From assembly GCA_916613615.1 (NCBI GenBank), contig OU744721.1:69755060-69819059 (forward strand): a stretch of DNA of 64,000 nucleotides, in the 5' to 3' direction. Made by a program: the position numbers and the translations under genes. Shown here one piece after another: positions 35,060 through 45,384 of this stretch. Position 1 is the first letter of the stretch, and the number at the start of each line of letters is the position of its first letter. The notes under the pieces were generated by a model. It had not been told where the DNA came from, did no database searches, and saw only the letters and a list, made by a program, of their open reading frames with translations. The stretch comes from Steromphala cineraria. Taxonomy: Eukaryota > Mollusca > Gastropoda > Trochida > Trochidae.

Positions 35060-36087
35060 CTCAGAAAAAAGCCCTTGAATGGATTAGCTTAGGTTGGTAT
35101 TCATGTTTTAACGAAAGTGTATAAAGGAACATTCTTCACATATTTTAAAAAAAAGACAGAAATCTTTACATGTAAAGACTCGTATGCATCACACACACAG
35201 CATCATTCAGTAGTCCCAAGATTCTCTTCGTTTCACAGAAAGAAATAACAAATGAAATGTTTCATGAAGTAAATACTGTTTGGCAGTCTTCCTCCTCCAG
35301 AAATGATTAAAACTTTTAACAAACACTCTAGAGCATCATCCTGTCATGTGGGCACTTTGTTGTTGCAATTGCTGTGGGCCCTTCCTGATCTCATTGCATG
35401 TTAATCATCCTGACATATGTCATTGACAAATCACTGCAGAAATCTTTGTGAACATTTGTCACTACAGTAATTACAATCTAGTCAGCAATCTTAAAAATTC
35501 AACTTGTTCAAATGAATATTGGAGTTATTAAGTTAAGTTTCCCTGTGCTAGCTTGTTAGGCATTTTATATTGACACATTAAGGTATTTGAGTAAATATAC
35601 TTTTGTGAGTAAATGTAATTAGGCTGACATGTGCATGCATTTATTCACATTAGTAGATTTATCTTTTGAAAAAGTATGTTTAATATACCCCAAGAGGTAT
35701 AGTAAAAGTGAATCTACTTATAAGTATGATTATTCCTTGACTATTTCTGACCATATGAACGGTTTGTTTGTTTTTCTTGGTTGAGAGTTCATTGCTATAA
35801 GCCAGCTTGTTGCATATATCTATCATTCAATAATAAATGAAGAGCTGAAATCTAGGAGCGACAATGTTCTCGCCTGTTTTGAATTTTCAATAACACATTA
35901 ACATGTTGTCAGTCACTTATTGCCAATACTTAAACATTTAAACAATTTCTTGCAAACACTAGTTCATGTATTGGTAGTTGTTGCACTATCTTTTCAAAAA
36001 GGATAAAGACCTGAAAGGGGCCTCTTTCACCTTTTGCTTGATTTTACGTTAATAACATTTAATATCATTATCTATTTCACGACCAGA

Positions 36088-36285
36088 ATGAGAATTGTGG
36101 CAAGTATCTGTTTAACAATATTATGTTGTTCATATTTCTTGTTTTCATTCTATAGTTTCCAGCGTCAATCTGGCTGCTCTGTGTTACATGTGAAAACATG
36201 CTTAGCTGGAAGGATATTTGTTTTAGAATTGGATTTCCCAAATCAAATTTTGAATGCAATTGCGAACGTAATCGTTTTATCGTAG
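36088..36285 (+). CDS. small ORF with signal-peptide-like N-terminus, unknown product
   Basis: 65 codons from an ATG. The first 23 residues (MRIVASICLTILCCSYFLFS and on) form a hydrophobic stretch after a short basic start, as in a secretory signal. The rest is short with two cysteines. However, TTGTTTTCATTCTATAG at about 36,139-36,155 also looks like a polypyrimidine tract and acceptor, so the same DNA could be intron end plus an exon in another frame. In DC (63,738) the ATG is kept but an indel shifts the frame. Function unknown. Confidence 0.2.
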   Translation: MRIVASICLTILCCSYFLFSFYSFQRQSGCSVLHVKTCLAGRIFVLELDFPNQILNAIANVIVLS

Positions 36286-37788
36286 TAATTTGATTTACCA
36301 AATGGCAGTTGAATGAAGTGAAATGTTAGGAAATATATCAAGTTATTATGAAGGACTTACAGTATCATTTAATATTATAAGTTATAATGAAATTGTTCTT
36401 TGTTGTAAAGTCTACCCTATACATATCCAACAGAAGATTTTTAGGAGTTGGAATGACCTATATGGTATCAGAAGCAACAGTAAAATGTATGCCTTATGAC
36501 AGTAACTTAAACAGAAATGAATTAGAATAATTTCCAACGTTTTAGGCCACAGAGGGTCAGCCATTTAAATTGTACAAAGACAATACTTGATAGTTAGTAC
36601 TTATTACTCAAAACCTTAAAACAGATTTAATCACTTATCAGTTATCACTGTGTCATTCTTAAAACAAGAAAATAACAATTGACACAACATCCTGCTCTAT
36701 TAGTTTAGAATAATTGAAAATTGTTTTGACCATAATGAATTAAAAGCTTTAACTTCTCACCTAAGACTAACTTTATTGAAAAACAACATATAGATCAGGC
36801 AAGACGATTATCATATTAATGTGTGATAACAAAGTCAATAGATTGGGATGAGAAATTCAGATGTAAATATTTTACATGCAGTCTAATAGAATAATAGTTC
36901 TAAATGTTGTAACATCCTATGAGGTTAAACCCAAACAAGATATCAGTGTACATTACATTATATATAACAGCTGATTAAGTACCTGTGTTGTGAGAACTAT
37001 TTTCCATTACATTCTCGGGATATGTTCATATATAATATAGTTCAACGATTAATTCAGAAACGTAAAGTAACCAATTAGAATATCTAGATTGGTGAAGCGA
37101 TTTGTGTTTATATACAGGTTCTAAAATGTGTCATTGTCCAATGATAAGATTGTTCATATAACTCGATACAAAATTGTAAAAATGTAAATGCATTAGTTAA
37201 CATTTTCACTCAATATCTTTTGACAGATTATATATCATGAAATTAAAAATTTATGTGTCTAATCTCTTTGGAAACAGTGCAAAATTGGATTGATATGTCC
37301 TAATCCTAATTTGAAATTTGCTATTAAAAGTTAGTTTGTTCACATAATATTGACATTATCAGAATATTAATCAAATGAGACGTGATTGTAAATCAAAAGT
37401 TCCAATCTGATAATCCATCTAGTAGTCTTCAACACAATCATTTAGATGAAAGGTCAAATGATAGTACACACGGATAGCTGAGCGGATTTCAATAACATTG
37501 TGAAAAATATAGCTAGATAAAGATTGTAGGTATCAAGGATTACAGTGTCTCATGTGAGAACACTCAAAAGTCGTCGATATGCATTTAAATGTTGGTACTT
37601 TGTTTTAATCTTTGTTGTTTAAAAAATATTAGAAACCGGACTTAGGTTTAAACGAATGAAACAAAGAGTGCCCTCCTTCAACGAAATAAACATTGACATT
37701 TCTGCTCAGCCAAGAACATAACAAAACATGATTTCGCCCTAACAATTAGGATTTGAAATAATAAACTGAAATTTACAGTTGCAGTTTT
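36286..37788. other. unassigned AT-rich sequence
   Basis: No open frame of note on either strand and no clear repeat structure. About 37,110-37,165 has a diverged match at the extreme right end of the window (63,930-64,000), so DC probably continues into homology with this stretch after a deletion. Confidence 0.55.
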
Positions 37789-37799
37789 AAAAAGGTGAA
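37789..37799 (+). repeat. LINE target-site duplication, 3' side
   Basis: AAAAAGGTGAA, directly before the T-rich tail of the minus-strand LINE. Its partner is at 44,013-44,023. Confidence 0.85.
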
Positions 37800-37945
37800 T
37801 TTTTTTATTTTTTTTAATTTTTATTTCACTGTTTTTGGTACAAAGTCAACATACAAAGATCAATCACATCGTTGAGCATAGAATTATAATATCAATATTG
37901 CAGATATATAGTAATAATACTAGCGTCAGCTATGCAGATAAGACA

Positions 37946-40900
37946 TCAACTAAACAACATATGACAAGAAGACCAAAATGTGGCAAAAGGTGTTTCGCTA
38001 CAAGTTATCTTTGCATTGTATTTATCTAGGGTGTATGCAGATTCAACATCTTGTTTAATGTACGACATGTTTGGATGTCTGTTTGCTAATCTTGATTTAA
38101 AAATGTTGTACTTTGTGATAATTATGATACGATTGACTACGTCATTTCTTTTCTCAGGGTATCCAAATAGTATTTTCGACATATCAAAGTGGAGAAGGGT
38201 GCCAGTTTTCAGTTGAATCCATTTAATAACATTACTCCAAATTTCTTTAATTATCTTGCACTCATAAAATATGTGTGTTATAGTTTCCACTTCGTTTTTA
38301 CAAAAAGTACAAAGATTAGTGTCAATCAATTTCATTTTTGATAACAGTTCATTTGTTGGTATGCATCTGTGGATAATACTATATTGAAACCATTGTTGTT
38401 TTACATTAACAAGTGCCCTGAAAGGTATTTTATGAATATATTTCCAGTCAATATCAGATATTTGTTCGTTAAAAACGATATTCCATTTTTTCCTGTATTT
38501 GTTGTTAGTATTTTGATTTTCGGTTGTTTGTAGTGTATCATAAAATATTCTGCCTCCTTTGCTTGTTTTCACTAGATCTTGTAAAAAATAGGGAATGCAG
38601 GGCATGCTGGTTTTTCTGAGTATATTGTTATTCGTTATTTTACAATAGCTCTTTATAGTTTTATAGATCCCGGCATATTCTAAAAAGTTTGTTTTGCAGT
38701 TGTACAATTCCTTAAATTGTTCATAAGTTAGTATGTTTCCATTGTCATCTACCAAATCGTTTATAAAATATATTCCTGCCTTCACATAGTGTGAGTAGCA
38801 TATTGGCTTATTGTCTATTCTAAGGTTATCATTGTGCCAGATTGGCTGTGTGAGCACATCGTTTTGTTCTTTAATGCATTGTCTTTTACTACTAATATAT
38901 TGCCCCCATGCTAACACCACATCTGTCCAAAAATCATTTGTTCGCTTTGTCAGTATGTTTTCTTTGATATATTGTTCGCATTTTGATAGAAAATTCATAT
39001 CATTTGTGTTGAGGTTAATGTAAAATAATTTGCTAAGTTTCGAATCTTTCTTGAATAACCTATTAATCCATGTAATCTTTTGTGATTTGATCGTATTTTC
39101 TACGTTTGGTACTCTTAATCCTCCATCTTCAATTGATTTGCTAAGAGTTTTACGACTTATTTTATCAGGTTTATTTTGCCAAATGAATTTGTAAAATTCA
39201 GTATTTAATTGTTTCATAAAAGTTTTGTTTGGATTAGGAAGAGATGAGAATAAATGATTTAATTTTGGTAGTATCAGACTTTTTAATACTGTATTTCTAC
39301 CTATGGATGTAAGGGCTCTTGCTGACCATTTCTTCATTGTAAGCCTTATTTCTTTAAGTTTATCCTTGTAGTTTCTTTCCACCATTTCTGCCAAATTATG
39401 CGTGAAAATAGTGCCAAGGAGAGTAAATTCAGTTTCATTCCAATTTAATTTATATCTTTTGCACCATATTTCTTTTGCGTTTTTCAAAGATCCTATTTTT
39501 ATAACTTGAGTTTTATTTGTGTTTATTTTTTAACCCAGAGAATGATGCATATTGTCGTAAGATTTGCAAAGTATTCCGAAGGCAGTCTTCAGTGCCATCT
39601 AATATCAATGTGGTGTCATCTGCAAATTGAGATACAAGATATTCTGTGTTTCCAATGGTAATACCTTTTATTTTTGGATTGATCCTTATCATGTTTGCAA
39701 GTATTTCTGCACATAATAGAAAAATGTAGGGGGATAAGGGGTCTCCCTGTCTACAACCTCTAGTTAGACTAAAGTAATCTGTTGCAAAACCGTTTACCAA
39801 TACGCTTGATTTAATATCTTTATAAAATGTATGTATCCAGTGTTTCAAAGATTTTCCAAAATTAAAAAAGTCCAGTACTTTTGAAATAAAATCCCATTCA
39901 ACAGAATCAAAAGCCTTTTCAAAATCAATTAAAAGAAGTACTCCTGGTAATTCCATACAATCTGTATAGTCCATGATGTCATATATTAGACGTGTACATT
40001 CCCCTATATATCTGTTTGGCACAAAGCCCTTTTGATCTTCATTGATGATATCATGTAGCATTGGCTTTATTCTATTAGCGATCGCTGCTGATGCAAGTTT
40101 ATATGAAACATTTAGCAAGGTTATTGGTCTCCAATTTTTTAAGTGTTCTTTTGGTTTGCCTGGTTTAGGAAAGCAAGTAATTAATCCCTGTTTTTGACTG
40201 GTAGAAAGTTCGCCTTTTAAATAACCCAAATTAAGTGATTTAATGAGATACTTATTTAAGTCAATCCAGAAAAATTTATAAAACTCTGCTGTGTATCCAG
40301 ATGGTCCAGGGCTTTTACCATTTTTCATATTTTTCAAGGCTTTTAGCACTTCATCATATGATAAATCTCCTTCCATTCGTTCTTTTTGTATATCCTCTAA
40401 CTTTGGTATATCGTGCTTTTTAAAGATTTCCTCTAAATCTACATCATCTGAGCCCTGTTTAGTATATAATTTTGTATAAAAATGTTTTGCTTCCTTAATC
40501 AAATTGTCAGTTTTTGTAAGAGTTTCGCCGTTGTCATTTTCTAATTTAATGATAGCCTTATTGAGGAAATTGCGCTTCTCTAGTGATAAGAAATATTTGG
40601 TTGGTTTTTCTCCTTTTTCATTCCATTCAACTTTTGATCGGAGTAATATGCCTTCAAGTTTGACAGATTCAATTTCGTCAAGTTTTTCATTTTCTATTCT
40701 TAATTTAGATTGAATACCTTCCTTTACCGACATTTCTTTAGCCGAGTCTAACTCAATCGTGAGTTTTTCTATTGCACTAGTTATTTCTTTTTCATTCTTG
40801 TCTCTTTCTTGTTTTTTCTCCGACGAATATTTTATTGTTTGTCCTCTTATCATAAGTAATATCATTTCGAAAAGAAGTTGATCATCAATACTGTATATTG

Positions 40901-41762
40901 GATTGCCCTCGCCGTCTGTTCCATTTTGATATTGATTAGTTGTCGCCTTTATAGTTTCTTTTATTTTTTCAACATAAGTTTTATCTCTGAGTAACGAATT
41001 ATTAAATTTCCAGTAACCTCTACCTTTTTCTACATCATTCAGGTCAAGAATGAGCCAAATTGTCGAGTGGTCTGATTTAAAAGCTGGATCAATCCCAGAT
41101 TCCAAAATCGATTTTTCTAGGTTTTTCGAAAGTAAAAAGAAATCTAACCTTGCCTGTTTAACAGGATTAGGTTGTCGCCATGTATATCGTTTAAATGTTT
41201 CATTGGCTAATCTCCATGGGTCTATTAGGCTATATTCTTCAATAAGTTCAATGAGTTTTTCTCTTGCATTTGGACTATTCACATGCTTATAGTTAAAAGT
41301 GTCAATCTCAGGATTTTGGACTAGGTTCCAATCTCCACATATGTTGTAGTAGTCGGAGTCAAGTGATTCAATGATATTGATAATGCTGTCAAAAAAAAGC
41401 GGATCATCGTTTCTCGGCCCATATAGGGTTGCTAAGGTAAATGTTTTATCAGTTAATTTCAATTTTAATATCAAATAATTGCCATTGTCTTCGTCTCTAA
41501 TTTCTTTTATGAGTTTGAAATCAAAATCCTTATTGAAGAGAATAGCTACTCCACGTGAGTTACTTTTATACGAGCTGAAGTAACAGTTAGGAGACCCCCA
41601 TTCTTCCCTAATTTTGGATTCAAGTTCTGGTGTAAAGTGGGTATCTTGAATACAATAAATACTAGCATTTTTCTTCTTCATGTTTTGGAATACACTTAGT
41701 CTTTTCTTCTTATTGTTTAATCCTTGGCAATTGGTACATATGATTTTAATTCCTCTTGTCAT
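37946..41762 (-). pseudogene. LINE ORF2: APE endonuclease, reverse transcriptase, zinc knuckle; one-base frameshift
   Basis: The first segment (41,762-39,513, 749 codons) starts MTRGIKIICTNCQGLN. Its endonuclease has QDTH near residue 40, GDWN at 143-146, RLDFFLL near 205 and SDH at 230-232. Reverse-transcriptase blocks follow: NWRPITLLNVSYKL (543 on), DQKGFVPNRYIGECT, LLIDFEKAFDS (610-620), GCRQGDPLSPYIF (669 on) and catalytic FADD (713-716). The frame stops shortly after. The second segment (to 37,946) continues the protein. Its CCHC knuckle is C-x2-C-x8-H-x4-C (LCTFCKNEVETITHIFYEC). The break lies at a run of six T on the plus strand, 39,526-39,531; five would keep the frame. The protein nicks target DNA and copies the RNA there. 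The frameshift may be real or a homopolymer sequencing error. Confidence 0.93.
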
Positions 41763-42971
41763 GTAATATTAATGTGTAATTTTTCTGTAGGTATTTGGAC
41801 GTTGATGTATTGGTGGTTGTGTCAATTCTATGATGTAGTTAATTGTGTACTTTGTACTTTTTTTATTTTTAAAATGATAGGAAAGAAAAGAGAATAAGAG
41901 TAGCATGTTAAGAAGAGAGGACGAGCTGTAGAGGACAGGGTATTGGCGTTTAATATAAGATAGTACAGTTGGGCATTGCTTGATATTTGTGTATGATTCC
42001 CTAGGAGGTAATTTCTATTGCAGGTCTTGTATGTTGGAATTTGTCTTTCCATGTATTCTTTGACGTGTTCAAACTTAACTACTTCTATTGTCTTTCTGAA
42101 AAATAGCATATTTTGAATGATAGTACATAAGATTATAGGATAGTCAATATGTAGTGATACAATATTGTGCTGTATCAACAATCTAAATATTATAAAATAA
42201 AATTTACATTTTGAATGTTACGTTCAATGTGTTTTGAAAAAAAAACCATGTTATCGTGCTTTCTTACATTTTGGCAATATGTTTTCAGAAACGAAAGCTC
42301 GTTTAATGAATCAGTACATTTCTTGTGTTTCTACTGCTTACTATATGTGATACCTTGTGTTTTATTCCACATTTTCATCTTAATAATAATATAAAGTACT
42401 AAGCGAACTTAGATATATAACTAATGTTGAAGAGAGTGCATCTTTGTCCCGTTCAAAAATGATATAAGTAAAGCAATGCGTACCCTTTTGCTTAGTACTA
42501 TCCCTTATGGTAAATCCATGTACGAAAGAACACATATAGCACATTTACTAACTCAATATCAAAAGCGCCACTTTTCCGCGGTTAAAGCAAAGAAAAACGA
42601 AAAGCACATACAGAATAAGTCAGCGTTTGTAACTACAGTCCATGAAATGTAACGAGGATTTACCTCAATTATGTAATACAGAAATTTGTTCTTAACTATG
42701 GACTCCTCTTTGTCCTGTTAAAACATTAATATCAATAAAGCATTGCTTACCATTTTGTAGCGTAGTACAATTCCTTATGGTAAATCCATGTACGAAGGAA
42801 CACACACAACACATTTACAAACTCAAGAACACACGCCACATTACCGTGGCTGAAGCAAAGAAACACTAAAAGCACGTGCAGAAATACGTCACCGTCCTGG
42901 TAGCGATCGTCTACGAATTTTAACGGAGATTTACCTCAGTATACAGTTATACATGGTATAAACGAAAACTG
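41763..42971 (-). other. LINE inter-ORF spacer with ~271-bp tandem duplication
   Basis: Two direct copies of a ~250-bp segment lie at about 42,455-42,700 and 42,725-42,960. Landmarks: CTTATGGTAAATCCATGTAC (42,503 and 42,775), CACATTTAC-AACTCAA, GCGG/GTGG-TTAAAGCAAAG and GAGATTTACCTCA. Spacing is about 271 bp. A 117-codon minus-strand frame (42,181-41,828) in the other half has no recognisable domain. ORF1 and ORF2 of L1-type elements usually sit much closer, so this spacer is unusually long. Confidence 0.75.
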
Positions 42972-43781
42972 TCAAGAATCTGACTCATCCAAAGGTACAT
43001 GTACGCGTCTCCAAGCAGTACGGGGTGCCTTTGGCTCCTTAACCTCAAGAACAACATCTATTCCCATTACACGAGTTCGTGTATACAGGCCTTCTTTGTT
43101 CCGGATCTCGTAGGCTCTTTTCAGGAGTTGTGATCGGCGTTGCTTCATGACAGGAGGAAGATCGCTGCGGACACTTTTACCCGTTCCCGGTAGTTTACGA
43201 CTTGCAGCCCGGAGTACGGCGTCCCGGTCCGGCATGTAAACAAACGACGCGATGATCACAGGGGGTCGAGTATACTTCTCATCGTCTTCGTCGTCGGTGT
43301 ATCTCCTCCTTTGTATCCTGTGGACATTACCGAAGCGGATGCCATCAACATATTCTTGTTGGAGTTTAAGTTCATTCACGAGGAATGATCTTACAATATG
43401 CTCGGTGCTTTCTGTACTTTTTTCTTTAACTCCGTAGAAAAGTAAGTTTTTCTTTCTGTCGTGTAGCTCTTTCATTATCATGTTAGATTCCATTTCGCGA
43501 CATCGGAGATCAAAGTCTGCCCGGAGCACACGGATGGTTGACTTAAATTCTTTCACCTCCTCATTAAGAAACTCAATCACTTTTTCAGCTTCACTCACTC
43601 GTTCTTTTGTTTTGGCAACTTCTGCAGTAATTGTGGTCATAAAGTTATCTAGTTTGCTAGAAACGTCGCCCATTTTCTGCGATAACGAGTCGTTATTATC
43701 TGTAAGCTTTTTGTCCATGTTCATAATTAATTTTTTCAATTCCTCATGATTTACAGCCGATCGAGTTTTCGAATCCGCCAT
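42972..43781 (-). CDS. LINE ORF1: coiled-coil / RRM RNA-binding protein
   Basis: 269 codons, intact, starting MADSKTRSAVNHEELKKLIM. Residues about 11-105 are heptad-like and rich in Lys, Glu and Leu (coiled coil, for trimerisation in the L1 family). Residues about 111-190 look like an RRM: KKNLLFYGVKEKSTEST supplies the first strand and VIIASFVYMPDRDAVL the later strand and helix, with an acidic loop DDEDDEK between. The C-terminal part (about 195-260) has RKLPGTGKSVRSDLPP, RRSQLLKRAYEIRNKEGLY and a basic tail, matching the L1 ORF1 C-terminal domain. The protein coats its own RNA and acts as a chaperone. GC content is clearly higher than surrounding sequence. The start is preceded by about 230 nt of leader. 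Confidence 0.9.
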   Translation of the reverse strand: MADSKTRSAVNHEELKKLIMNMDKKLTDNNDSLSQKMGDVSSKLDNFMTTITAEVAKTKERVSEAEKVIEFLNEEVKEFKSTIRVLRADFDLRCREMESNMIMKELHDRKKNLLFYGVKEKSTESTEHIVRSFLVNELKLQQEYVDGIRFGNVHRIQRRRYTDDEDDEKYTRPPVIIASFVYMPDRDAVLRAASRKLPGTGKSVRSDLPPVMKQRRSQLLKRAYEIRNKEGLYTRTRVMGIDVVLEVKEPKAPRTAWRRVHVPLDESDS

Positions 43782-44012
43782 GTTGTCTCATAAAGTGATG
43801 CGGGCGTAAGATATCTATAATTTCGGAGTTATAGCTTTTAGTTTATTTGGAAAGTTTTTTGTATAGTCACCTATAGGACGTACCGTGAGGAAGTATATAA
43901 AGTTTTCAGTTACAGATGGGTGCCCATTACTTAGTAAATGGTCGGATTTTTCGCCAGGTTTGTGGAGCTGTTAAAACCACGTCCTCTCCATGCTACGTCA
44001 CAACCGGAAGTC
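43782..44012 (-). promoter_or_regulatory. LINE 5' leader, presumed internal promoter
   Basis: 231 nt between the 5' target duplication and the ORF1 start. In sense orientation it begins GACTTCCGGTTGTGACGTAG, with an ETS-like CTTCCGG and a CRE-like TGACGTAG. L1-group elements start transcription from such leaders; no experimental evidence is available here. Confidence 0.45.
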
Positions 44013-44023
44013 AAAAAGGTGAA
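44013..44023 (+). repeat. LINE target-site duplication, 5' side
   Basis: AAAAAGGTGAA, exact partner of 37,789-37,799. The host word continues as ATTTGCC here. Confidence 0.85.
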
Positions 44024-45384
44024 ATTTGCCTTGAGTCAAACGATAACACAGTCAATTTCACAGGTGTGTCAAAAACACTTTGATAGCCAAAAGCTAATAA
44101 TTTTGGTAATATAAATGAACAAATGTTATGTGTTACTTTTAGAAAACTGTCATCATTTATGATACACTTAGAACTAAATATGAAATCAGAAAACATTATT
44201 TGAAAAGTGACAATACTCCAATAAAAACACTTACAAAAGATTAAATCACGTTATATATATGTTTTTTTGTTTTAGATTTTTATTTTGAAACAGTTTGAAC
44301 GCATATGATCTTAATATAAATCGATTTAATATACCAGTTTTAATTGCTTTAAGAGAATATCATACATATTTATGATATATATCAAATTTATGCTTGCAAC
44401 ATTGGCAGTGTGAAAGTTATATATGCAAATTGCTAGTTGCTCACGTATCCAGCCCAGCTTTAACCCGCGAGTTAATACACTTTCAATCAACAAGTCATTC
44501 AAATTAACACATTTTCCTTCCAATATCACTCCAAGGTCAACTTAAACCAGGTCAAATTCTGGCACACTTACGCTTCATAAAGCCAACATTTGAAGACTCA
44601 GTTAAATCATCAGACACAATGAATAATTTCTTTTGCAGATATTGCTTGTTATTTACAAACAGTGATATTCTACATCGATGTTTACAGTGGCAAAGAAATT
44701 ACATCGCATCGCATCTTTTTAGGATATTGTCATGTCATTGAACATGTCAGTGTGGTTAGATGTTGTCTTAAATGTGGTCAATGGTCTGGTTAAAAGTGAC
44801 ACAGAGTATCTTTCTTAAATTTTTTTTTGGTTTTGATAAGCTACAAATCTAGTATGCTGATTGAAGTTCATGACTCGTCACTCAATTTCTGCATAATATG
44901 CCTAAAATGCTTGATTTTATCGACAAATCAAGAAAACATCTCAAATACATTTAATATTCAAAATTATGCATCCAATTAATCTACCTATTAGTTACACTAC
45001 CTAATAAACACTATCGAATCGAATATATCTTCCTGTCAGCTTATGACAAGGTTTCAAAATTAAGTTGAATTTGCGTGCGCCACTCGAGCCACATTGTCCA
45101 GTTTTCGATCAAAATCCCGACTTTGAATGGCCGTATTTTCGCTCTTATGTACTGATTGACCTTTAAATTGTTATTTTCAGTAACAGTTAGTGGTTCCCGA
45201 TGTAATAACATCGATTTCAAAATTGAAATATGTGTTCCTATCAACATACTCTGTGTCTCATTATTTCGCATGACTACCCAGAATGATAAACATATCTAGC
45301 TGAAAAAAATCGTGTTGCTTAAGTTTATGTGAAGAGAATACTACCTGTATCAATACTGCTGAAATCTCTTAAGGTTTGAGAAAA
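44024..45384. other. unassigned flank; 44,240-44,800 repeated at 60,091-60,650
   Basis: No convincing gene. About 44,240-44,800 matches 60,091-60,650 (anchors TTGTTTTAGATTTTTATTTT, AGTTATATATGCAAATTGCT, CACTTTCAATCAACAAGTCA, TTGAAGACTCAGTTAAATCA). Short frames (44,011-44,196, 44,326-44,529, 45,041-45,271, all minus) have no recognisable domain and are not conserved as frames in the other copy. Confidence 0.6.

Larger units (their letters stand above)
31687..36285. repeat. paralogous block DA
   Basis: Homologous to DB (57,591-60,090) and DC (60,840-63,950), same orientation. Anchors: ATGCCTTGGTTATTGCTGAA (31,719 / 57,626 / 60,942), ACATCCAAAAACTGTTTTCA (about 32,405 / 57,964 / 61,283), CATATCGTGAATAACAATGA (33,807 / 58,181 / 61,499), TGTGGGCCCTTCCTGATCTC (35,374 / 59,754 and a variant at 63,015), AATATACCCCAAGAGGTATA (35,683 / 60,063 / 63,326). 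DA carries two private insertions, a MITE at 31,823 and a TA-flanked element at 32,618. Confidence 0.85.
37800..44012 (-). mobile_element. near-full-length Tx1/L1-like LINE, 6.2 kb, with 11-bp target-site duplication
   Basis: Minus-strand element with a 5' leader (44,012-43,782), ORF1 (43,781-42,972), a 1.2-kb inter-ORF spacer with a tandem duplication, ORF2 (41,762-37,946, one frameshift) and an A-rich 3' tail (T-rich on the plus strand, 37,800-37,826). AAAAAGGTGAA occurs exactly at 37,789-37,799 and again at 44,013-44,023, flanking both ends, so the copy is complete rather than 5'-truncated. Intact ORF1, a single lesion in ORF2 and matching duplications point to a young insertion. The ORF order and domains (coiled-coil RRM protein, then APE endonuclease plus reverse transcriptase) identify the L1/Tx1 group; the clade within it is inference. 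Confidence 0.93.

Noticed and set aside
38811..41292. Several plus-strand frames of 60-80 codons opposite the LINE
   Set aside because: Antisense shadows of ORF2, with no motifs of their own. The same applies to plus-strand frames at 43,252-43,749 opposite ORF1.
41828..42181. 117-codon minus-strand frame in the LINE spacer
   Set aside because: No domain and low-complexity AT-driven composition; not in an expected position for a third LINE protein.
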